A DNA stretch of 64,000 bases. It comes from Mesorhizobium sp. GTDB taxonomy: Bacteria; Pseudomonadota; Alphaproteobacteria; Rhizobiales; Rhizobiaceae. Position 1 is the first letter of the stretch; each line of letters starts with the position of its first letter. The notes under the pieces were generated by a model. The model had not been told where the DNA came from. It did not search any database and saw nothing but the letters and a program-made list of their open reading frames with translations. The position numbers and the translations under genes are program-made. The stretch covers positions 104,646 to 168,645 of the forward strand of contig SAJS01000014.1 of the NCBI GenBank assembly GCA_004017535.1, written 5' to 3'. Positions 1-8,385 of the stretch are shown here, in pieces.

Positions 1-2
1 AG

Positions 3-155
3 GCCAGGCCGCTGGAGCCGCAGACTTGGCGCATCCGTATCGGCTCTTTCGGCCTGCAGGCGATCTGCGAGTTCCCCGACAAGCGGCTGGAATTCTCACG
101 CACTGCTTTTGCCGATCCGCGACTGGCCGGCATGCGTTGGGAACGCGGCCATTGA
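3..155 (+). CDS. C-terminal fragment of an unidentified protein
   Basis: Reading frame 3 is open from the window edge to a TGA at 153-155 and gives 50 residues, including GSFGLQAICEFPDKRLEFSR and ending MRWERGH. Most third codon positions are G or C, as in neighbouring genes, which supports real coding sequence; the start lies outside the window. I recognise no family or motif. The gene is convergent with the leftward membrane-protein gene that ends at 274, and a long-hairpin repeat fills the space between them. No function is proposed. Confidence 0.6.
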   Translation, partial: ARPLEPQTWRIRIGSFGLQAICEFPDKRLEFSRTAFADPRLAGMRWERGH

Positions 156-162
156 GTTCGGC

Positions 163-275
163 AAAACTGTATCGCGATTCGGGTCAGGGTGAGCCGAGAA
201 GGGTGGATTCCGAGAACCGGAGCGGAGCGTACTTGCAGTACGTGAGCACCGGAAGCGCAGGATCGATACAGTTTT
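163..275 (+). repeat. Long-hairpin intergenic repeat, family A copy 1 (RIME-like)
   Basis: A perfect 12-bp inverted repeat, AAAACTGTATCG at 163-174 and CGATACAGTTTT at 264-275, encloses a core (212-261) that recurs nearly unchanged at 4401-4450 and 51523-51567. The core carries the near-palindrome CGTACTTGCAGTACG flanked by CCGG. This copy lacks the inner right arm present in the other two. Its right end covers two bases of the TAA stop of the leftward gene. It resembles rhizobial intergenic mosaic elements; the assignment to a named family is inference. Confidence 0.8.
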
Positions 276-978
276 AGGCCAGGATGTTGACCGCCCGCGC
301 CGCTACCAGCGCGATCGTCAAGAGCGAGATCATCGCTTCGGCCATCATCAGGAGCTTTGCGCGCTGCGTGAGCGGCAAGGTGTCGGTCGGAGAGAAAGCG
401 GTGGCGTTGGTGAAGGCCAGGAAGAAATAGTCCACAAAGCCCGGCAGCCAGCCTTGTACCTCGCGATCTGGCAGCGTCATTTGCGGGAACAGGAAGTCGG
501 CATGCGCGCGCTTAACCAGGCCACAGGTCGGCGGCCCGCCCCTATCCGTGCTCCAGAACCACAGCGCAAAGACGATCACATTGGTGACCCAGATGTTGAG
601 CGCATCGACAAGCAGCGTGGTGCCGGCGCCGGCGCGCCCTTCCAGCAGCGCTCGCACCAGGAAGACCAGCGATCCGCAATTCATGATGCTGATGACGCCG
701 GTCATCACCAATGCCGTGCGGCGGATGTAGAGGCGCAATTGGCCGATCGCGTACCAATGCTCGTGGTCGACAGCCTTCTGCGTCCTCATCTGCGTCCAGG
801 CTGTCGCCACCGACAAGGGCACCAGCAGCGCCGCCTCGACGGTCGGGGCCAGCCAGCGCGGACCGAAGGACAGGTTGTTGATGACCAAAAGCTGAAGACA
901 GATGATGACGAGAACCGCCGCGCGCGCCGACCAGAAGTCGAGCCCGCGATGATGGATGACGGCGTGCTGGTGACGCAT
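274..978 (-). CDS. Membrane protein with pore-loop-like C-terminus
   Basis: The ATG at 978 gives 234 residues; an in-frame upstream extension to 1089 lacks membrane-protein character and was not chosen. Hydrophobic segments lie near residues 17-33, 42-60, 88-110 and 121-142. The C-terminal part has an aromatic-rich segment (YFFLAFTNATAFSPTD, 184-199), then TQRAKLLMMAEAMISL and a last helix. That layout resembles the pore-helix, filter, inner-helix module of two-helix potassium channels, but the TVGYGD filter is absent (AFSPTD instead). A relationship to DUF1345-type proteins is also possible. The gene stands alone, divergent from the glycosyltransferase, and its stop codon overlaps a hairpin repeat. 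Function is unknown. Confidence 0.75.
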   Translation of the reverse strand: MRHQHAVIHHRGLDFWSARAAVLVIICLQLLVINNLSFGPRWLAPTVEAALLVPLSVATAWTQMRTQKAVDHEHWYAIGQLRLYIRRTALVMTGVISIMNCGSLVFLVRALLEGRAGAGTTLLVDALNIWVTNVIVFALWFWSTDRGGPPTCGLVKRAHADFLFPQMTLPDREVQGWLPGFVDYFFLAFTNATAFSPTDTLPLTQRAKLLMMAEAMISLLTIALVAARAVNILA

Positions 979-1180
979 GGAGACGCCCCGTATGGCTAGG
1001 ACCGCGGCGCCTTGGGAGGTGACCGGCTCAACCAACAAGTCAGCCGGCCACGGTTCTGCCCGAAGCGCCGGCGACGGGTTCCATCGCAATCTTGGTTTTA
1101 CAATGTTGCGGCAGCATACATTTTCGTAAGCTTTTGCTATCGGACTGTTCAGAAATCCGCCGGTGTGGTTTTAGGCCCGC

Positions 1181-2761
1181 ATGTCGAGAACCAGCGAATC
1201 CGTTCATCTTTGGCCGGCGGCAGCCGCCGTGGAAGGCGATGCGCCTTCGATCTGGAATGGCCTCGTCGGGCATCCATGGCGATTGCTGGCGGTTTTGTGC
1301 CTCACCCAGATCGCTTGCTGGACCGTCATGCCGGCGCTCGTCAACGTTGGGCCGCCTTACGACGTCGTCGAGGGGTTCATGTGGGGCCGCGAGTGGGTTC
1401 TGCTGACCTATAAGCACCCGCAGCTGCCCTGCTGGCTGCTTGAGATCAGCCATCTCCTGACCGGCTCGTTTCGCTGGCCGCAATATATGCTTTCGCAACT
1501 GCTGGTCTCGACGACGTTCGTCCTGGTCTACCTTCTCGCGCGCGACATCATGGGTTCGACCCGCGCTCTCGCCGCGGTGTTGCTGATGCCCTCGATCTAC
1601 TTCTTCGGCTGGCCGACCCCGCAATTCAACCACGACTACGCGCAGATGCCTTTCTGGGCCGGCATCTCATGGCTATTGTGGCGCGCGGCGCGCGACGGAC
1701 GGCCCGGCTGGTGGCTCGCCCTCGGCGTCGTCTCCGGCATGGGACTCTACGCCAAGTTCTCGACGGCTTTGCTGCTGGTTTTCGGCGGCATCTGGCCCTT
1801 ATACGATAGCCGTGCCCGGAACCGGCTCGCCACCCCATGGCCGTGGCTTGGCCTTGCGGTTTTCCTTGGCATCGCGGCACCGCTGGCGGTCGAACTTTTC
1901 CGGCTCGACTTCCTGCCGCTGACCTACGCCGCGCACCGCAACGAATGGGTGCTCGCGCACCGCGCCAGGCTTTACTATATCGGCGTCCAGCTTGCCGGGC
2001 TTTCCGCTGTTCCCGTCGTTCTTGCTCTGTCCGGCCTGCTGCGGCGGCGAGCAAGCCCCGCGCGGGAACCCTTGCAGCCCCAGCCGGCTCCCGAGCGACG
2101 CGCTATTATCTACCTGGCATGGATGGGCCTGGGACCAGCACTCCTCATCATGATCGCTTCGCTGTTCACTGGCACCGGCGAGTCCTGGGGCGCGACGATG
2201 TACAATCTCGTGGGCGCCCTGGCGATCGCGCTCCTGGGCCATCGGCTGGGAGCGACGGAATTGCGCCGGCTGACGGTGCTGGCCCTGCTATGCGTGGTCG
2301 CCGTATCGAGCGCCTACGCCGTCACCCGATGGACCGGTTGCAACGTCCGCGGTCGCCTGCAGCCGATGTGCTGGCCGGCGCAATCGATCTCGCAGACGGC
2401 CGAGACGATCTGGCATGAAGCGGTGCCCGGGCCGTTGGGCATTGTCGGCGGCGAAGACGGCGTGGCCCGGCTCGCCGGGCTGGAAGCCGCGGACCAGCCT
2501 TCCATCTTCACGACTCTCGACAGGCGCCTCGCACCATGGATCACGGACCAGCGCCTGCGGGATCAGGGAATGCTGCTGGTATGGCCGAATGGCTGGCCAC
2601 TCACGCCGCGGCAATTGGCCTGGACCGACGGCCTGCCGGTCAAGACGGTGTCTTTCGACTGGTCGCTCAGGGCGCCGCCCCTGGAGATCAACTTCGCCGT
2701 CATTCCACCCGGCAGATCCAGTTTCCCGGGAGACCCGCCCGGGCCACCCGACCCGGAATGA
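1181..2761 (+). CDS. GT39/ArnT-like polyprenyl-phosphate glycosyltransferase
   Basis: A 526-residue polytopic protein with about ten hydrophobic segments between residues 33 and 380. Asp61 and Glu64 (DVVEG) lie in the first extracytoplasmic loop, where PMT/ArnT-type enzymes keep catalytic acidic residues, followed by KHPQLPCWL (78-86), matching their KHPPL-W motif. Such enzymes use polyprenyl-phosphate sugars as donors to modify lipids or proteins on the periplasmic side. Residues after about 390 form a soluble periplasmic tail. The length fits the family. There is no glycan cluster nearby, so the sugar and acceptor cannot be inferred. It is probably monocistronic and ends before a bidirectional terminator shared with the convergent DAHP synthase gene. 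Confidence 0.85.
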   Translation: MSRTSESVHLWPAAAAVEGDAPSIWNGLVGHPWRLLAVLCLTQIACWTVMPALVNVGPPYDVVEGFMWGREWVLLTYKHPQLPCWLLEISHLLTGSFRWPQYMLSQLLVSTTFVLVYLLARDIMGSTRALAAVLLMPSIYFFGWPTPQFNHDYAQMPFWAGISWLLWRAARDGRPGWWLALGVVSGMGLYAKFSTALLLVFGGIWPLYDSRARNRLATPWPWLGLAVFLGIAAPLAVELFRLDFLPLTYAAHRNEWVLAHRARLYYIGVQLAGLSAVPVVLALSGLLRRRASPAREPLQPQPAPERRAIIYLAWMGLGPALLIMIASLFTGTGESWGATMYNLVGALAIALLGHRLGATELRRLTVLALLCVVAVSSAYAVTRWTGCNVRGRLQPMCWPAQSISQTAETIWHEAVPGPLGIVGGEDGVARLAGLEAADQPSIFTTLDRRLAPWITDQRLRDQGMLLVWPNGWPLTPRQLAWTDGLPVKTVSFDWSLRAPPLEINFAVIPPGRSSFPGDPPGPPDPE

Positions 2762-2794
2762 CCGGCCAGGCTTGATCCACCCGCCTGAATTCAA

Positions 2795-2819
2795 AAGGCG
2801 CCGGTTTCGCCGGCGCCTT
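2795..2819. terminator. Bidirectional hairpin terminator between convergent genes
   Basis: A 10-bp perfect inverted repeat, AAGGCGCCGG (2795-2804) and CCGGCGCCTT (2810-2819), with a 5-nt loop. It lies between the stop of the rightward glycosyltransferase gene (2761) and the stop of the leftward DAHP synthase gene (2845). Short A and T runs flank the stem instead of a long T tract, so it could serve both directions. Confidence 0.65.
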
Positions 2820-2844
2820 CAATAATCCACGCGCCTGGCGCGGC

Positions 2845-4218
2845 TCAGGCGTTGGCGACCTGCTTGTGCTGGATCGGATGGCTCTTCTTGAGCAGGTCCG
2901 AGACCAGGAAGGCGAGCTCGATCGCCTGATCGGCATTAAGGCGCGGATCGCAATGGGTATGATAGCGGTCGTGCAGGTCTTCGGCCGTGATGGCGCGCGC
3001 GCCGCCCGTGCATTCGGTGACGTTCTTGCCGGTCATCTCGACATGGATGCCGCCCGGATGCGTGCCTTCGGCGCGATGCACCTCGAAGAAGGTCTGCACT
3101 TCCTTGAGAATCCGGTCGAACGGCCGCGTCTTGTAGCCGGCTGCCTCGATGGTGTTGCCATGCATCGGATCAGACGACCACACGACGCTGCGGCCTTCCT
3201 TCTTCACCGCCCGCACCAGCTTCGGCAGGTGCTCGGCCACCTTGTCGGAGCCGAAGCGCGCAATCAGCGTCAATCGTCCAGGCTCATTCTCGGGATTAAG
3301 CAGGTCGATCAGTTCCAGCAAACCATCCGGCGTCAGCGACGGACCGCATTTCAGACCGAGCGGATTCTTGATGCCGCGGCAATATTCGACATGGGCATGG
3401 TCGGGCTGGCGGGTGCGATCGCCGATCCAGATCATGTGGCCCGAGGTCGCGTACCAATCGCCGGAGGTGGAATCGACGCGCGTCAGCGCTTCCTCGAAAC
3501 CGAGCAGCAGCGCCTCGTGGCTGGTGTAGAAATCGGTCTCGCGCAGCGCGAAATTGGTTTCCGACGTGATGCCGACCGCGCGCATGAATTCCATCGTCTC
3601 GGTGATGCGGTTCGCAAGCGATTCGTACTTCTCGCCTTGCGGGCTGTCGGCGACGAAGCCCAGCATCCAGCGATGCACGTTCTCCAGGCTGGCGTAGCCG
3701 CCCTGCGCGAAGGCGCGCAGAAGGTTGAGCGTCGCGGCCGACTGGCGGTAGGCCATCTCCTGCCGGGCGGGATCCGGGATGCGCGACCTGGCGTCGAACT
3801 CGATGCCGTTGATGATGTCGCCGCGGTAGCTCGGCAATGTCACCCCGCCCTTGGTCTCGTTGTCCGAGGAACGCGGCTTGGCGAACTGGCCGGCGACGCG
3901 GCCGACCTTCACCACCGGCTGCGCACCGGCGAAGGTAAGCACCACCGACATCTGCAGGAAGACGCGGAAGAAGTCGCGGATGTTGTCGGCGCCATGCTCG
4001 GCAAAGCTCTCGGCGCAGTCGCCGCCCTGGAGCAGGAAGGCTTCGCCGGCGGCGACTGCCGCCAGTTGCTTCTTCAGCTTGCGCGCCTCACCGGCAAAAA
4101 CCAGCGGCGGGAACGTGGCAAGCTGGGCTTCCGTCGCCTTCAGCGCGACAAGGTCCGGATAGGCCGGAACCTGCTTGATCGGCTTCTCTCTCCACGAATT
4201 CGGCGACCATTTCGTCAT
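2845..4218 (-). CDS. aroG: Class II 3-deoxy-7-phosphoheptulonate (DAHP) synthase
   Basis: Catalyses the first step of the shikimate pathway, condensing phosphoenolpyruvate with erythrose 4-phosphate. From the ATG at 4218 the product has 457 residues, the usual size of plant-type (class II) DAHP synthases, and begins [20 protein letters not shown], a typical class II start. The active-site segments [47 protein letters not shown] and [18 protein letters not shown], which supply phosphate and metal ligands, are all present. An in-frame extension to 4353 runs into Arg/Ser-rich sequence and was rejected. It appears monocistronic. Class II enzymes are commonly feedback-controlled by aromatic amino acids; the sequence alone does not settle this. 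Confidence 0.95.
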   Translation of the reverse strand: MTKWSPNSWREKPIKQVPAYPDLVALKATEAQLATFPPLVFAGEARKLKKQLAAVAAGEAFLLQGGDCAESFAEHGADNIRDFFRVFLQMSVVLTFAGAQPVVKVGRVAGQFAKPRSSDNETKGGVTLPSYRGDIINGIEFDARSRIPDPARQEMAYRQSAATLNLLRAFAQGGYASLENVHRWMLGFVADSPQGEKYESLANRITETMEFMRAVGITSETNFALRETDFYTSHEALLLGFEEALTRVDSTSGDWYATSGHMIWIGDRTRQPDHAHVEYCRGIKNPLGLKCGPSLTPDGLLELIDLLNPENEPGRLTLIARFGSDKVAEHLPKLVRAVKKEGRSVVWSSDPMHGNTIEAAGYKTRPFDRILKEVQTFFEVHRAEGTHPGGIHVEMTGKNVTECTGGARAITAEDLHDRYHTHCDPRLNADQAIELAFLVSDLLKKSHPIQHKQVANA

Positions 4219-4352
4219 CGCTGCACCCAATACTCTTCTCAGCGAACGCCCTCGCCCGCTATTTTCGCCCCAACAGAGGTCGCGGCTCCTTACACGAAGC
4301 CGACTGCCTATTCTAGCCGGGTTTTTCAGCGGCGGCGAATGGTCGGGGTGCA

Positions 4353-4497
4353 AAGGTATGTCGAGATTCAGGTCAGGCCGATCCGAGAACGGTGGGTTCC
4401 GAGAACCGGAGCGGAGCGTACTTGAAGTACGTGAGCACCGGAAGCGCAGGAAGCCGGCGTTCGCAGGCAGGCCTCACCTGAATATCGGCATACCTTA
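4353..4497 (+). repeat. Long-hairpin intergenic repeat, family A copy 2 (RIME-like)
   Basis: Outer arms AAGGTATG (4353-4360) and CATACCTT (4489-4496) continue inward as imperfectly complementary arms of about 27 bp. A second stem pairs the segment near 4386-4400 with the one near 4450-4464. The conserved core is 4401-4450 and contains the perfect 7-bp palindrome CGTACTT-G-AAGTACG. The right end overlaps the TAA stop codon of mfd (4495-4497). It is the most complete copy with respect to the core. Confidence 0.85.
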
Positions 4498-7400
4498 AGC
4501 GGCCTTGTCGACGAGCCGCGCCAGCTGCGTCATCACCACGGCCGAGCCTGCCAGCCGCTTTTCCGCGTTAGGCCAGTCGCGGATGAAGACGACGCTGTGG
4601 TCGGCTCTGATCTTGGCCAGCGAACCCTGCTCGCCGATGAACTTGACCAGGCCGACCGGATTGGGGAACTCGCGCTTGCGGAAATGGATGACGACGCCCT
4701 TGGGGCCGGCATCGAGCTTCTCGACATTGGCCTTGCGGCAGAGCGCCTTGATGAAGACGATCTTCAGCAGATGCGTCACCTCTTCCGGCAGCGGCCCGAA
4801 CCGGTCGATCAGCTCGGCGCCGAAACCGTCGATCTCCTCCGTGGTCTCGAGGTCGCCGAGGCGGCGGTAGAGCGCCATGCGGAGCTGCAGATCGGGCACA
4901 TAGCTTTCCGGGATCATCACAGCGGTGCCGACCGCGATCTGCGGCGACCAGCCGCCGTCCTGAACTTCACCGGTGTCCTTCACCTCGGCCACCGCCTCCT
5001 CCAGCATCTGTTGGTAAAGCTCGAAGCCGACCTCCTTGATGTGGCCGGACTGCTCTTCGCCGAGCAGATTGCCGGCGCCGCGGATATCGAGGTCGTGGCT
5101 GGCGAGCTGGAAGCCGGCACCGAGCGTGTCGAGCGACTGCAGCACCTTCAGCCGGCGCTCGGCCGTGTCGGTGAGCTTGCGGTTGGCCGGCAGCGTGAAC
5201 AGCGCGTAGGCGCGCACCTTCGAGCGGCCGACACGGCCGCGCAACTGGTAGAGCTGCGCCAGGCCGAACATGTCGGCGCGATGGATGATCAGCGTGTTTG
5301 CGGTCGGGATGTCGAGGCCGGATTCGACGATGGTCGTCGACAGGAGCACATCGTACTGGCCGTCATAGAAGGCGTTCATGATGTCGTCGAGCTCGCCCGG
5401 CGGCATCTGGCCATGCGCCACCGCGACCTTCAGCTCCGGCACGGATTCCTTCAGGAAATCATGGATTTCAGCCAGGTCGCTGATGCGCGGCACGACATAG
5501 AAGGAATGGCCGCCGCGATAGCGCTCGCGCAGCAGCGTCTCGCGGATGACCAGCGGATCGAAGGGCGAGATGAAGGTGCGCACCGCCATGCGGTCGACCG
5601 GCGGCGTGGCGATCAGCGACAGCTCGCGCACGCCGGTCAGCGCCAGCTGCAGCGTGCGCGGGATCGGCGTCGCCGACAGCGTGAGCACATGCACGTCGTT
5701 CTTGAGCTCCTTCAGCCGCTCCTTGTGCTTGACGCCGAAATGCTGCTCCTCGTCGATGATGAGAAGTCCGAGATTCTTGAACGAAATCGAGCTGCCGAGC
5801 AGCGCATGCGTGCCGACCACTATGTCGACCGTGCCCTCGGCAACGCCCTTCTTGGTCTCGGCCAATTCCTTGGAACCGACAAGGCGCGAGGCCTGGGCGA
5901 TGCGGATCGGCAGGCCCGAGAAGCGCTGCGAGAACGTCTTGAAATGCTGGCGCGACAACAGCGTCGTCGGCACCACGACCGCCACCTGGAACCCCTCCAT
6001 GGCGGCGATGAAGGCGGCGCGCAGCGCTACCTCCGTCTTGCCGAAGCCGACGTCGCCGCAGACCAACCGGTCCATCGGCTTGCCGGCGCCGAGGTCGTCC
6101 ATGACGGCGTCGATCGCCGTCTGCTGGTCGTCGGTCTCCTCGTACGGGAAACGCGCGGCGAACTCTCCATAAAGCCCTGCCGCCGGGATCATCGCGGGCG
6201 CGGCGCGCATCTGCCGCTCGGCCGCGATGCGGATCAATTGCCCGGCCATGTCGAGCAGGCGCCGCTTCAGCCGCGCCTTGCGCGCCTGCCAGGCGCCGCC
6301 GCCCAACTTGTCGAGCGTTGCTTCGGCCGAATCCGAGCCGTAGCGCGACAGAAGCTCGATGTTTTCCACCGGCAGGAACAGGCGGTCGTCCCCCGCATAG
6401 TGGATCTCGAGACAGTCATGCGGCGCGCCAACCGCTTCGATGGTGCGCAGGCCGATGAAGCGGCCGATACCGTGATCGGCATGGACGACGATGTCGCCGG
6501 CGGACAGCGACGAGGCCTCCGCGATGAAATCGGAAGCCTTCTTCTTGCGCTTCGAACGCCGGATCAGCCTGTCGCCGAGGATGTCCTGCTCGGCGACGAC
6601 CACCATGTCGTCGGTCTCAAAACCGGATTCGAGCGGCAGCACGGCAAGACCCGCCTGCCCCGGCTCGAGCTTTTCGACCTCGGCAAGCGTCGCGACGGTC
6701 TTCAGATTGCCGAGATGATGTTCGGCCAGGATCTGGCCGAGCCGGTCGAGCGAACCCTCCGTCCAGCCGGCGACGATGACCCGGCGACGCGCGGCGCGCT
6801 CATCGGCAATGTGCTTCACCACCACGTCGAAGACGTTGATGTTCGGGTCGGCGCGCTCCTCGGCGAAGCTGCGGCCGTGCCGCGAGCCGGCATGGAAGAC
6901 CTTCTTGCCTCCGACATCCGGGGCATCGAACACCGTGAAGTCGATATCTTCCCGCGGACCGAGCGAAGCCTTGAGATTGTCCGGCGACAGGTAAAGCAGG
7001 TCCGGCGCCACTGGCTTGTAGGGCACGGCATCCTTGAGCGCGCTGTCGGCCTGTTTCCGGCGCGCCTCGTAATGGTCGAGGATCAGCGTGTGCCGCTCGG
7101 CCAACGCCTCATGCGCCAGATGGTCGAAAACCACGGGCGCATCGGGCAGATAGTCGAACACCGTCTCCAGCCGCTCATAGAAGAAGGGCAGCCAGTGCTC
7201 CATGCCGGCGAAGCGCCGGCCTTCGCTGACCGCCGCATAGAGCGCGTCGTCGCGCGACGGCGCGCCGAAGGCCTCGATATAGCAGCGGCGGAAGCGGCTG
7301 ATCGTCTCCGGCGTAAGCGCCACTTCGCTCATCGCCTGCAGCGACATCGACTTGCGCTGCCCGGTGGTGCGCTGGGTGGCCACGTCGAAAACGCGGATCG

Positions 7401-7992
7401 ACTCCAGCGTATCGCCGAAGAAGTCGAGCCTGAGCGCCTCGCTCCAGCCGGGCGCGAAGAGGTCGAGAATGCCGCCGCGCACCGCGAATTCACCAAGCCC
7501 TCGCACCGTCGGCACGCGCTCGAAACCGGAAATCTCCAGTCGCGCAATCAGCGCGTTCATGTCGATCTGGTTGCCGGGCCTGGCGTGGAAGGTTTGCGCC
7601 TCGATCAATTCGGCCGGCGGGATACGCTGCAGCAGCGCATTCGCGGTGGTCAGGATCACGGCGCGATGCGGCTTCTTCGCCAGCGCGATCATGGCGGAAA
7701 GCGCGTCGAGCCGCCGCGCCGCGGCGTCGGCGCCGGGCGAAACGCGATCGTAAGGCAGGCAGTCCCAGGCCGGCAGTTCCAGCACCGGCAGGCCCGGCGC
7801 GGCAAAGGCGAGCGCCTCGATGATCGCCGGCAGCCGCTGGCCGTCGCGTGCGACGAACAGCACCGGCTTGTCGGGCGCGATCTCCTTCGCCGTCCGGACC
7901 AGGGCGAAGGCTTCGTAGCCGTCGGCGACGCCGTCGACGATGAACTGGCCGGCGCGGCCCTTGGGCAGGCCGATGGAAGGAATGAGGCTCAT
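4495..7992 (-). CDS. mfd: Transcription-repair coupling factor Mfd
   Basis: An ATP-dependent translocase that removes RNA polymerase stalled at lesions and recruits UvrA. The 1165 residues match the full-length family. The N-terminal half is UvrB-like. An RNA-polymerase-interaction module starts near residue 499 (GDIVVHADHGIGRFIG). The helicase core has Walker A GDVGFGKT near 645, DEEQHFG near 744, SATPIPRTL, and the motif VI region QLRGRVGRS. The C-terminal TRCF domain is intact. sdhE lies 13 bp upstream on the same strand, so the two are probably co-transcribed. No SOS box was seen upstream. The stop codon lies inside a family A hairpin repeat. Confidence 0.97.
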   Translation of the reverse strand: MSLIPSIGLPKGRAGQFIVDGVADGYEAFALVRTAKEIAPDKPVLFVARDGQRLPAIIEALAFAAPGLPVLELPAWDCLPYDRVSPGADAAARRLDALSAMIALAKKPHRAVILTTANALLQRIPPAELIEAQTFHARPGNQIDMNALIARLEISGFERVPTVRGLGEFAVRGGILDLFAPGWSEALRLDFFGDTLESIRVFDVATQRTTGQRKSMSLQAMSEVALTPETISRFRRCYIEAFGAPSRDDALYAAVSEGRRFAGMEHWLPFFYERLETVFDYLPDAPVVFDHLAHEALAERHTLILDHYEARRKQADSALKDAVPYKPVAPDLLYLSPDNLKASLGPREDIDFTVFDAPDVGGKKVFHAGSRHGRSFAEERADPNINVFDVVVKHIADERAARRRVIVAGWTEGSLDRLGQILAEHHLGNLKTVATLAEVEKLEPGQAGLAVLPLESGFETDDMVVVAEQDILGDRLIRRSKRKKKASDFIAEASSLSAGDIVVHADHGIGRFIGLRTIEAVGAPHDCLEIHYAGDDRLFLPVENIELLSRYGSDSAEATLDKLGGGAWQARKARLKRRLLDMAGQLIRIAAERQMRAAPAMIPAAGLYGEFAARFPYEETDDQQTAIDAVMDDLGAGKPMDRLVCGDVGFGKTEVALRAAFIAAMEGFQVAVVVPTTLLSRQHFKTFSQRFSGLPIRIAQASRLVGSKELAETKKGVAEGTVDIVVGTHALLGSSISFKNLGLLIIDEEQHFGVKHKERLKELKNDVHVLTLSATPIPRTLQLALTGVRELSLIATPPVDRMAVRTFISPFDPLVIRETLLRERYRGGHSFYVVPRISDLAEIHDFLKESVPELKVAVAHGQMPPGELDDIMNAFYDGQYDVLLSTTIVESGLDIPTANTLIIHRADMFGLAQLYQLRGRVGRSKVRAYALFTLPANRKLTDTAERRLKVLQSLDTLGAGFQLASHDLDIRGAGNLLGEEQSGHIKEVGFELYQQMLEEAVAEVKDTGEVQDGGWSPQIAVGTAVMIPESYVPDLQLRMALYRRLGDLETTEEIDGFGAELIDRFGPLPEEVTHLLKIVFIKALCRKANVEKLDAGPKGVVIHFRKREFPNPVGLVKFIGEQGSLAKIRADHSVVFIRDWPNAEKRLAGSAVVMTQLARLVDKAA

Positions 7993-8005
7993 GGATAGGC
8001 GTTTT

Positions 8006-8293
8006 TCAAAATGTCATGGTCCGGCGCGACGCCATGATTTTCCGCAGCACCGCGCAATCGATATCAGGCGGAACCGGGTGCTCGCCGGTGACCATCGGCA
8101 GGAAATTGGTGTCGGGAATTTCGAGAAGCCTCTCATATTGGTCGATTTCATCGCCGGTCAAGGCGCCGATCTCGGCGTCGGCGAAGGAGCCGAGGATCAG
8201 GTCCATCTCGCGCATGCCGCGATGCCAGGAGCGGAACAGGAGCTTACGGCGCCGGGCATCCAGCCCCTCGCTTGATCGCTGTGTTCCGGTCAT
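8006..8293 (-). CDS. sdhE: Succinate dehydrogenase assembly factor SdhE (FAD assembly factor)
   Basis: A 95-residue protein of the SdhE/Sdh5 (DUF339) family, which promotes covalent attachment of FAD to the flavoprotein subunit of succinate dehydrogenase. The diagnostic RGMREMD motif (RGxxExD) is at residues 25-31, followed by the conserved segment DEIDQYERLLEIPD. The start ATG at 8293 gives the usual length. It is the first gene of a likely sdhE-mfd unit, divergent from recG. The pairing with mfd and recG, without sdh genes nearby, is usual in Rhizobiales. Confidence 0.93.
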   Translation of the reverse strand: MTGTQRSSEGLDARRRKLLFRSWHRGMREMDLILGSFADAEIGALTGDEIDQYERLLEIPDTNFLPMVTGEHPVPPDIDCAVLRKIMASRRTMTF

Positions 8294-8385
8294 GGCGCGC
8301 TATCCTTGTTCGAAGCGGCGCATATAGCGTGGATAGGGACCGGTGTCAGCCTTGCGCTGCGGCCGTCGCGACATAAGCTGACAGG

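Noticed and set aside
4597-7998. 1133-codon open frame on the + strand opposite mfd
   Set aside because: It is antisense to an intact, well-conserved mfd; the translation is rich in Arg, His and Gln with no domain, as expected for the reverse frame of a high-GC gene.
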